The notes under the pieces: model-generated
Database searches by the model: none
What the model saw: only the letters and a program-made list of their open reading frames with translations
What the model was told of the DNA's origin: nothing
Assembly (NCBI GenBank): GCA_030684735.1
Contig: JAUXXY010000190.1
Coordinates: 1-33,476 of the forward strand
Source: Bacteroidales bacterium
GTDB lineage: Bacteria; Bacteroidota; Bacteroidia; Bacteroidales; JAAYJT01
DNA length: 33,476 bases
Direction of reading: 5' to 3'
Shown here: one piece after another, positions 24,314 to 32,100 of the stretch
Layout of the letters: each line of letters begins with the position of its first letter
Numbering within the stretch: the stretch's first letter is position 1
Program-made: the position numbers and the translations under genes

Positions 24314-24361
24314 TGACTAACAGGTTTGCCTTTAGCAGTTGTTTTGCGAAATGCTTCTCAA

Positions 24362-24820
24362 TTATTTAACCCACTCAAACATCCTGTAGGATTCATCCCC
24401 CATCTCTAAGGCCCCGTAAACTTTCTGAGCTTGTTTATTGGTATGAAAAACATACAAGCGCATTCCTTTCAAATTTTCGTTTCGGAGCACCGATTCTTTC
24501 ACATGGTTATACAAGGCTTTGAAAACCCCTTTTCCTCTCCATTTGGGTTCGACCCACAACGATTGTAACCACACAAAGGCACCATTTCGCCAGTCGCTCC
24601 ATTCGTAGGTAGTGAGCATGCATCCAATCACTTCATCACCTGCCTGGGCAACGTAATAATAGCCTTTAGCGGGGTCATCAAATACCGCATTCACACCATT
24701 TTGCAAAACGATTGGGTTAAGCATCAAATTCTCAGTTTCAAGGGCCATCTTTAACTGGAACGAGGCAATCAGGCTGCTTTCTGAAGCCACGGCTTCTCTG
24801 ATATAAAAAGGTTTCGACAT
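24362..24820 (-). CDS. GNAT-family N-acetyltransferase
   Basis: A 152-residue member of the GNAT superfamily. The acetyl-CoA-binding motif A is LWVEPKWRGKGVFKALYNHV (around residues 90-108, with R-G-K-G), followed by LRLYVFHTNKQAQKVYGALE-like motif B. The acceptor substrate cannot be predicted. It is on the minus strand, convergent with the tRNA editing gene, 48 bases away. The remains of a secreted-protein gene lie immediately upstream. The ATG at 24820 fits the family start MSKPFYIREAVASE. Confidence 0.88.
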   Translation of the reverse strand: MSKPFYIREAVASESSLIASFQLKMALETENLMLNPIVLQNGVNAVFDDPAKGYYYVAQAGDEVIGCMLTTYEWSDWRNGAFVWLQSLWVEPKWRGKGVFKALYNHVKESVLRNENLKGMRLYVFHTNKQAQKVYGALEMGDESYRMFEWVK

Positions 24821-24918
24821 ATTAATGGGTTGATTAGGTGTTTCAATGAACCGGCCAACAGCCAGCCATACTTACCTTCTTGCTACTACGGTTCAGATTT
24901 CCATTACATGGCTTGCTT

Positions 24919-25065
24919 TCACACGGAGTAAATGGTAACTGCACCCGTCGAATATTGCACCAGGTCGGTGAGTGTCCAACATATTCCTGTTCCTGGCGAA
25001 ATATACTGGCCATGAACAAGCAAGTTGGCACAAAATAAGGCCAACACTATTAAAGTACGCCTCAT
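24919..25065 (-). pseudogene. 5' relic of a secreted beta-helix-type protein
   Basis: An ATG at 25065 opens 48 codons: a signal peptide MRRTLIVLALFCANLLVHGQ followed by YISPGTGICWTLTDLVQYS and a stop. The phrase SPGTG-x-x-WTLxDLV, with an adjacent signal peptide, is the typical start of large secreted Bacteroidota proteins with parallel beta-helix and T9SS domains. No continuation is found before the acetyltransferase gene 100 bases on, so this seems to be the truncated head of such a gene. A perfect -7 box (TACCTTTG, minus strand) stands 35 bases upstream. It is below the size usually called; a functional short peptide is possible but less likely. Confidence 0.5.
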
Positions 25066-25099
25066 AATTCGCTATTTTTGCATGTTATTTTACAGCAAA

Positions 25100-25107
25100 C
25101 AAAGGTA
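25100..25107 (-). promoter_or_regulatory. -7 box of the relic gene
   Basis: The minus strand reads TACCTTTG, an exact TAnnTTTG match, its near end 35 bases before the ATG at 25065. The promoter seems to have survived the loss of most of its gene. It lies divergent to, and 22 bases from, the start of the amidotransferase gene. Confidence 0.45.
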
Positions 25108-25128
25108 GCCATTTAATCCAAACGCATT

Positions 25129-27030
25129 GTGAGTGATGCCATAAAGCACGAATGCGGCATAGCCCTCATTCGTCTATTTAAGCCCCTTGAGTATTATCAA
25201 TCACGCTATGGCACTGCCTTCTACGGGCTTAACAAACTGCACTTGCTCATGGAAAAGCAACACAACCGTGGGCAGGATGGTGCGGGCATTGCCAACATTA
25301 AGTTCGATCTCGAGCCGGGCGAGAGATACATTAGCCGCTTGCATTCGGCTACCGATTCGCCGGTGAATGATATTTTCCTGCAAGTGTTCGACAATATCAA
25401 CCGTATCAATGAGAAACATCCCGACCGCTTGCGCGACGTAAACTGGCTAAAACACAACCTCGACTTCACGGGTGAGCTCTTCTTGGGACATCTGCGCTAC
25501 GGAACTTACGGCAAAAATGTGTTAAACAACCTACACCCAGTGATTCGGGAGAACAATTGGAAAACCAAAAACCTGGTGCTGGCAGGTAATTTCAACCTCA
25601 CAAATGTGGCTGAGATGTTCAATAAGTTAGTTGAATTGGGACAATATCCCCTTGAAACTTCTGATACGGTGACCATACTGGAAAAAATCGGGCATTTTCT
25701 CGACGAAGAAAATGAGGTTTTATACCGGCGTTTCAAGGCCGAAGGTTGGATAAAAAAAGAAATCAGCCAGCACATTGCCGACAATCTCGATATTGCTAAA
25801 ATTATCGAACGTGCATCAGCACATTGGGATGGAGGATATGCCATTGCCGGAATGTTGGGCCACGGGGATGCCTTTGCTTTTCGCGATCCCCATGGCATCA
25901 GGCCTGTTTTTTATTACCATGATGACGAAGTCATGGTGATAACTTCTGAACGGCCAGCCATTCAAACCGCTTTTAATGTACCTGTTGAATCGGTGAAAGA
26001 AATCAAGCCCGGCCACGCACTCATTATCAAGAAAAACGGTGAAGTTGGTGAGTTTTTGTGTTCTCAACCCGGCCAAACCAGGTCTTGCTCGTTCGAACGC
26101 ATATATTTTTCAAGGGGTACAGATGCTGATATCTATAAGGAGCGCAAAAAGCTCGGAGCATACCTTGCGCCAGCCATCCTTGAAACGGTTAACTATGATT
26201 TTGCCAACACAGTGTTTTCCTATATTCCTAACACGGCAGCAGTTGCTTTTTACGGGCTTCTCGAAGAGTTGAACTCCTTTTGCAACAATGTGAAGAAAGA
26301 ACGCCTGTTGCGCGAAAAAGATAATCTCTCAGAAGAAATTATCAAGGATATTTTATTACTATCCCCCCGTATGGAAAAAGTAGCAGTGAAGGATATCAAA
26401 CTGCGGACTTTCATCACCCAGGATACCGGCCGCGACGACTTGGTTGCACATGTGTATGATGTAACTTATGGCATCATCCGCCAGGGTTTAGATAGCCTTG
26501 TAGTACTTGACGATTCTATAGTGCGCGGCACTACCCTTCGCCAAAGCATTATCCGCATTCTCGATCGTATCGGACCAAAACATATTGTCATCGCCTCATC
26601 GGCCCCCCAAATCCGTTACCCAGATTGCTATGGCATTGACATGGCCAAACTTGGCGATTTTATTGCCTTCAATGCCGCCATCGGTCTGTTGAAAGAAACA
26701 CGCCAGAGCCAAGTCATCAACGAGGTGTATATGAAATGCAAGAAACAGGAGCACATTCCCAAGGAAGATATGGTTAACTATGTGAAAGAAATTTACAAAC
26801 CATTTACTGCAACACAAATTGCAGAAAAGATAGCCCGGTTGGTCAGGCCTAAGGATGTAAAAGCCAATGTATCCATTATTTTTAATTCTATCGAAAATCT
26901 TCACCAAGCCTGTCCCAACCACAAAGGTGATTGGTATTTCACAGGAGATTATCCCACTCCTGGGGGAAACAAGGTGGTTAACAGCTCTTTTATTAACTAC
27001 ATCGAGGGCAAAGATCAAAGGGCATACTAA
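25129..27030 (+). CDS. PurF-family amidophosphoribosyltransferase
   Basis: A 633-residue glutamine amidotransferase/phosphoribosyltransferase. Its relatives make phosphoribosylamine from PRPP and glutamine, the first step of purine synthesis. The start codon is GTG (25129); an 8-residue leader MSDAIKHE precedes Cys9 in CGIALIRLF, the expected N-terminal nucleophile after self-processing. HNRGQDGAGI, LGHLRYGTYG and AGNFNLTN belong to the glutaminase domain, FRDPHGIRPVFYY to the domain junction, and VVLDDSIVRGTTLRQSI is the PRPP-binding loop. Insertions make it about 130-160 residues longer than E. coli or Bacillus PurF, and the C-terminal tail ends YFTGDYPTPGGNKVV. This long form occurs in Bacteroidota beside a standard PurF in some genomes, so purF proper or a second paralogue are both possible. 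No other purine genes are adjacent. Confidence 0.9.
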   Translation: MSDAIKHECGIALIRLFKPLEYYQSRYGTAFYGLNKLHLLMEKQHNRGQDGAGIANIKFDLEPGERYISRLHSATDSPVNDIFLQVFDNINRINEKHPDRLRDVNWLKHNLDFTGELFLGHLRYGTYGKNVLNNLHPVIRENNWKTKNLVLAGNFNLTNVAEMFNKLVELGQYPLETSDTVTILEKIGHFLDEENEVLYRRFKAEGWIKKEISQHIADNLDIAKIIERASAHWDGGYAIAGMLGHGDAFAFRDPHGIRPVFYYHDDEVMVITSERPAIQTAFNVPVESVKEIKPGHALIIKKNGEVGEFLCSQPGQTRSCSFERIYFSRGTDADIYKERKKLGAYLAPAILETVNYDFANTVFSYIPNTAAVAFYGLLEELNSFCNNVKKERLLREKDNLSEEIIKDILLLSPRMEKVAVKDIKLRTFITQDTGRDDLVAHVYDVTYGIIRQGLDSLVVLDDSIVRGTTLRQSIIRILDRIGPKHIVIASSAPQIRYPDCYGIDMAKLGDFIAFNAAIGLLKETRQSQVINEVYMKCKKQEHIPKEDMVNYVKEIYKPFTATQIAEKIARLVRPKDVKANVSIIFNSIENLHQACPNHKGDWYFTGDYPTPGGNKVVNSSFINYIEGKDQRAY

Positions 27031-27077
27031 TCGCAGCCACCAACATGTCGTTGGTGTTGAAACCAGAGATAACAGGT

Positions 27078-27473
27078 TTATAGGATTGCTGAAGCGATCC
27101 GGGTGGCAGTTTCGACAAACTCTGCAGTTGAAAATGAGAGCTTGGCCTTTCTGAAATCAATATCATAAATCTCGTTGATCGGAACCAGGTGAATGTGTGC
27201 ATGAGCCACCTCAAGGCCAATAACAGCAACCCCTACCTTCTTGCATGGTATTGCTTTGCCGAGGGCTAAAGCCACTTGTCGAGCAAACAAGAAAAGATCG
27301 GCGTATTGCGTTTCTTCCATATCAAACAAATAATCTATCTCAGCCTTTGGAATGACCAAGGTGTGCCCCATAGCCAACGGATTGATATCAAGAAATGCCA
27401 GGAATTTTTCGGTTTCGGCCACCTTATAGCAGGGAATTTCGCCGCTTACGATTCTTGAAAATATAGTTGCCAT
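27078..27473 (-). CDS. HIT-family protein (HinT-like)
   Basis: A 131-residue histidine-triad protein. The motif HAHIHLVP near residues 89-96 gives the HxHxHxx nucleotide-binding and catalytic histidines, and the N terminus IFSRIVSGEIPCYKVAET and GHTLVIPK are typical of HinT-like nucleoside phosphoramidases or AMP-lysine hydrolases. It begins 13 bases after the greA stop on the same strand, so the two are one operon, a pairing seen in many Bacteroidota. It converges on the amidotransferase gene (47-base gap). The physiological substrate is not known. Confidence 0.94.
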   Translation of the reverse strand: MATIFSRIVSGEIPCYKVAETEKFLAFLDINPLAMGHTLVIPKAEIDYLFDMEETQYADLFLFARQVALALGKAIPCKKVGVAVIGLEVAHAHIHLVPINEIYDIDFRKAKLSFSTAEFVETATRIASAIL

Positions 27474-27486
27474 GATATTCGATGTT

Positions 27487-27963
27487 TTATTTACGGTTGA
27501 TTTCTATAATCTCAAAAGTTAATTTGCCTGCCGGCACGGAAATTTCTGCCAATTCGCCGATACTTTTACCCAACAGACCTTTGGAAATAGGGCTGTTTAC
27601 CGATATTTTGCCAGCCTTGAGGTCAGCTTCATTTTCGGGTACAAGGGTATAGGTCATTACGGCATTGTTGTTTGTGTTTCGTATTTTAACGGTTGAAAAA
27701 ATAAGCACCTTGCTGCTGTCAATCTTCGACTCGTCAATAAGCCTCGCATTACGGAGTATTTCCTGTAGTTTCGAGATTTTTAACTCCAACATAGCCTGGG
27801 CATTTTTTGCAGCATCATACTCGGCATTTTCGCTCAAATCGCCCTTATCGCGCGCCTCTGCAATTTGTTGTGAAATCAGGGGCCTTTCAACACCTATGAG
27901 TTGATTTAATTCTTCCTGTAGTTTCTTTAAACCTACTTCTGTATAATAAACTGTCTCTGCCAT
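27487..27963 (-). CDS. greA: Transcription elongation factor GreA
   Basis: A 158-residue GreA of normal length. It enters the RNA polymerase secondary channel and stimulates cleavage of backtracked RNA, rescuing stalled complexes. The N-terminal antiparallel coiled coil contains YYTEVGLKKLQEELNQL and ARDKGDLSENAEYDAAK; the two acidic residues at its tip (within GDLSENAEY) position the catalytic magnesium. The C-terminal FKBP-like domain has NSPISKGLLGKSIGE. The HIT gene follows after 13 bases. Upstream lies the terminator of the PorV/PorQ-type gene, so greA should have its own promoter, which I could not place. Confidence 0.97.
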   Translation of the reverse strand: MAETVYYTEVGLKKLQEELNQLIGVERPLISQQIAEARDKGDLSENAEYDAAKNAQAMLELKISKLQEILRNARLIDESKIDSSKVLIFSTVKIRNTNNNAVMTYTLVPENEADLKAGKISVNSPISKGLLGKSIGELAEISVPAGKLTFEIIEINRK

Positions 27964-28001
27964 GGCGCATTAAAATATTTTTTTCTAATCAAATATGAGA
28001 A

Positions 28002-28024
28002 AAAGACCCCGAAACAGGGTCTTT
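28002..28024 (-). terminator. Intrinsic terminator after the PorV/PorQ-type gene
   Basis: AAAGACCC (28002-28009) and GGGTCTTT (28017-28024) form a perfect 8-base stem with a 7-base loop. Read on the minus strand it ends in a T run (complement of the A run at 28000-28004). It lies about 30 bases after the stop of the outer-membrane protein gene and before greA, so it separates the T9SS unit from greA-HIT. Confidence 0.85.
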
Positions 28025-28055
28025 ATAATGACTTACGATATGTAATCGTTTGCTG

Positions 28056-29114
28056 CTAAAAAGTTAATCGTGCACTGATGCTGTGAGTGCCAGCCCAAGG
28101 ATCTGTATCCCTGTATGAATAATCAACACCGAATACGCTGCCCTTTTCTTTGTTCAGGGGCACCTGCACGGTGATACCGGCACTCGGCCCGGTGTAGGCC
28201 GTAGTACGGTCGCCCTTCTTCGTGATACCTTCTTCATATGTATAGCCTGCCCGCACCATTAGGTAATTGCGCAAAGCATATTCAAGACCACCCGAAAATT
28301 GGTCTTTCAGGAACGAATTGGATGTGAAGTTTCCTGCGAGCGTAATGGTGTGGTTTTCCGAGATAAGGAAATCATAGGCGGCTCCGATGATAAGTTGAGA
28401 GGGTAGTTCAAAATCGGCCGAACGCTGCTCCACCGTAAACTGGCTTTCCTGTCCGGGTAGAAAAGAACGGATTGACAAGCCATCGCCCGAGAATTGCATG
28501 GTAGGGCCAATGTTTTTTAGGGTAATGCCAAAGGTGATATTCTCCATCTCGCCCGTAACATATTGAATTCCTGCATCAATGGCTATGCCTTGAGCGCTGA
28601 CATCAGCAATTGATTCGCTAATTATTTTCAGGGTGAAACCCCCATAGATGCTATTCGAGAAAGCCTTGGCATAGGACAACCCAAGGTTCATATAGCTGGG
28701 TGCAAAAGTTCCGATTCCGCCTGCGGGCAAATCTACGGTAGTAATAGGAATATCACCAAACTTCATACTCATGATACTCAACCCGAACACCCCTGTTTCG
28801 CCTATCCGCTGGGTAAGTCCAAATGAGCTGACTCCGATTTCAGAACCCTTGAGCCAATCGGTGTTAGAGAAAATCAACTCGGTGCTTTTGGTAAATGCAA
28901 TACCTGCCACGTTGCCATACATGGCTTCGAGGCCCCGGATTCTGGAAGTGTTGGCGCCACCCCATCCCGAGCTACGGGCCCAGGGGTTGATAAGTAATTC
29001 TGATGCTCCTGCTTGTCCCGACCGGTCTTTGTTGCCTGCAAACAGGTCATTTACCGGAAACAGGAACATTGAAACCAGGATTCCTGTGATGAGATATTTA
29101 TGTAAGCTCTTCAT
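28056..29114 (-). CDS. PorV/PorQ-family outer-membrane beta-barrel (T9SS)
   Basis: A 352-residue exported protein with signal peptide MKSLHKYLITGILVSMFLF. The rest is amphipathic beta strands with many Gly and aromatic girdle residues, closing with the C-terminal motif SISARLTF (aromatic last residue), a barrel-assembly signal. ELLINPWARSSGWGGANTS and GLEAMYGNVAGIAF are the opening pattern of the PorV/PorQ family, whose members shuttle or anchor T9SS cargo at the surface. It lies 52 bases after a giant gene with a T9SS sorting domain on the same strand, and is followed by a strong terminator, so the two are probably co-transcribed. Whether it is PorV itself or a paralogue dedicated to that cargo cannot be decided here. 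Confidence 0.88.
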   Translation of the reverse strand: MKSLHKYLITGILVSMFLFPVNDLFAGNKDRSGQAGASELLINPWARSSGWGGANTSRIRGLEAMYGNVAGIAFTKSTELIFSNTDWLKGSEIGVSSFGLTQRIGETGVFGLSIMSMKFGDIPITTVDLPAGGIGTFAPSYMNLGLSYAKAFSNSIYGGFTLKIISESIADVSAQGIAIDAGIQYVTGEMENITFGITLKNIGPTMQFSGDGLSIRSFLPGQESQFTVEQRSADFELPSQLIIGAAYDFLISENHTITLAGNFTSNSFLKDQFSGGLEYALRNYLMVRAGYTYEEGITKKGDRTTAYTGPSAGITVQVPLNKEKGSVFGVDYSYRDTDPWAGTHSISARLTF

Positions 29115-29166
29115 ATTGTTTCTTTTATTGTATTTAACAATGATTTATCACTGACAAGTTGATGCA

Positions 29167-32100
29167 TCAGAACGAATTCAAGTCAATTGGCCTAAGCGCC
29201 CCAAACCATTTCACCGTCTTTTCACCAATACCATCGGCTTTCACATGAATGATATACAATCCGCCGGAAATGGGAATGCCTGCATAATTTTTAAGATCCC
29301 AATCAATAGAAGTAAGTTCGTTGCCCCCGGCATCAGCAATAAACTGTGAGTCTTTTGTGAACTGCCTGATGAGGGTTCCGCCCACGCTATAAATAGACAC
29401 CGTGCATTTACTCGGAAGGTTAATAATCTTTACCCGGTTATCCAACTGATTGGTTTCGTATGAATTATAAGCATAATAAGGATTAGGTACCACACTAATA
29501 ATATCAAGTTCTGTTTGGGCTTTAACGAAATCATTCTTTAGGGTGGCAATACTGTCGGTGCTGAATGTGTACATCGGCCAGTTTCTGTTCACCGTATCTG
29601 ATGCCAAATATTGTGCGTCAGTCGGACGATTTGAATAATCACGGGCATAAGGTTTAGCTATTCTGATGCGGATAATGGCTTCGTTTGAAAGCCACTGCTG
29701 GTTGGGAACGGCAAGAGGAATATTCACCCACATTGCCGTAGCCCAAATCAGGCGTTTAACAACCACGCTGCCTTTTTCGAGATACCATCGCAGGTATCGT
29801 CCGGCATCATAGGCCGGTGCATTACGGTTAAGGCCTGGTGCCGCTGTAGCAATGGTTTTCGACGACATCACGTACACATAATGCATACCACCAAAAACAA
29901 TAGATCCATCATCTCTCCACCCCCTCGATGTCGGGTTCCATTTCATATCGCGCCCGTTCTCGGTGATGAGCGATGAATTTTCGCCAAACATGATATTCAG
30001 GCGCTCTCCGGTTTCAATGTTGATGGCATATCCGGGAAACCAACCCATACCGGTAGGATAAAGATAGTTCGGATCGTCCGGATTATTGCTGCGCAGGGCA
30101 CCAATAGCGGCAGGGGTTCCGTTTTTATCAACCGAGGGCGCATTCCTTACGGCAAATTTTGCCGTATTGTTTTGAGATAAACTAAGCACAGCGCAAAGTT
30201 CAATTACAACAGCTCGTGTCCATTTCGACTTATCAGGTGTGAGCACAATGTCAACACTGGCCAGGTCGCGCATGAGGTTGAAGTTCTTGTTCAGTACACC
30301 CGGCACTAGTTCTGACCTGGCAAGGGCATCCTGACCTTCATAAGCGGCCATCTGGAATGGGGTCCAGCTTCCACCTTTCACTCCACCTAATTCTACTAAT
30401 TCTACCTCTATTACTTTTTCAAATACAGCATTGGGGTCAAATGGCTTGCTTACTGCTCCAACAGCTTTCATGTCCCAGTCAGTATTTGCGAGCACATTAT
30501 CCCTATCGTAGGTGGTGCCCGAACGTATCCAGTTGAAAGGGCCACCCCCGTCAATGTTCGGAACTCCACGCAGCCATTGCTTCGAACTATCCGCATAGAT
30601 GATGCTCGACTCTATAAAAGAATTATTGTCGGCAATAATTTCCCACACCGCGTTTTGAACGGTTCCGTCCCAGGTTTTCCCAACTTCATGAGGTCCGGGT
30701 TGAAACACCTGCTTCATGGTTATGGAGAAACCCTGCTCAAGGAAAAGCTGCTCATTTTCAAAAAAGATGCTTTTTGACGATCTGATTACCTGTTTGGTTG
30801 TATTGTCAATGAGCTTCCAGGTCGAAACCATCATACCTGCCGTGTCACCACCAGGGATGATGGTTGAACTGCTTGTGATTCGATGTTTCTTCTGCCAATA
30901 CATCGAGTCAAATCGCACGGTAAAGCTACCTTTTTTAACATTGAGCGGGTCAATCACTTTGATAGTGAGAGGGCCGCGGCCTTTCTTATAAGTGGGTTGG
31001 TATGCAATCGGATAGTTAGGATGACCAACAAACATCAGCGAATCGGCAGGAGGTTTACTCATAATCAGGTCAATGGTTGCTTTCGTCAAGTCAAGGAGAT
31101 TGCCACCGTTGCCTTGTCCTTGTATACGCGTGATTTCAACCCCGTCGCCATATTTCGACTTGGCATTGATTGAGCCAACAATTTTATGGGGGATGGCAGT
31201 ATAATTCTTGATATTATTACGACCCGACAGGAAAACCTTCTTTTGCCCGTACAGCGACTGAACGCCAGGCTCCTGTGCTTGCGGGTCAGCCGTGTATTTT
31301 TCATACTGATTATGTCCGTAAGCCAAAGCCAGGTAATAATATTGTTTGTGATTGACAAGTGCCTGATTTGTAAAGGCATCCAGGGTTACTTTAAATGAAT
31401 GATTGATGCCTTCATTGCGTCCGATGACCTCCAACCTAGGAACACTGGCCGCCAATGATTGGTCGTACAGGTGGTTAATAAGGGTGGTTACATTGTTTTT
31501 AACATCGCATTGGAAAACCAACCTCGACAGATCGGGATTTCTGATGTCGCCCACACTTACCGATGCAGACTTGAGTTGGTATATTTGGTAGCCCTCAAAC
31601 TTGTAATATCTGTCATAGCGGACGGTATCGGTTTTGATGGTTACCACCATGGTGTCGGACCCTGGGCGAATGGGCTTGAGGATGGTTGTTTTTTTCAGGA
31701 AGAAATCGGGAATATTGTAATCAAATTCGCTGTATTCTTCGTTGAAGTTGTTTCCTGCATCGTTCCATTTGCGGTTCGAGATGTAAACGATCAACTCCTG
31801 GTCTAATTCGCGAAAAGTCAGGTCGGGAGCGTTAGGGCCGTTCACTACCTGGAAACAGTTATCGAACATAGCCTGGCACTTGTCGTCGGTAACACGCAAG
31901 AGTTCAACCGAAGCAAAAGGGCCGCCAGCGGTAGCGCGCGCCCAGGGAATACCCACGGTGATATAGTTTACAGCGCCCGGCTTAAGTGTAAATGGGCCGG
32001 CTGATTGCAGGAAACGACGGTCATTGGCTGGATTATTCGATGTTTCTTCGGTCCAGTAGGCAGGACTCACAGGTATAAAATTGGTGCCCCAGAAGCAGGG

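Larger units (their letters stand above)
24821..25128. other. Gap holding a gene relic and a divergent promoter
   Basis: About 300 bases separate the acetyltransferase and the amidotransferase. They contain the 5' relic of a secreted-protein gene (listed separately), a TACCTTTG box on the minus strand and the presumed promoter of the plus-strand gene. Nothing else is seen. Confidence 0.5.

Noticed and set aside
24843-25031. 62-residue minus-strand reading
   Set aside because: It overlaps the better supported 48-residue relic (signal peptide plus SPGTG motif) in another frame.
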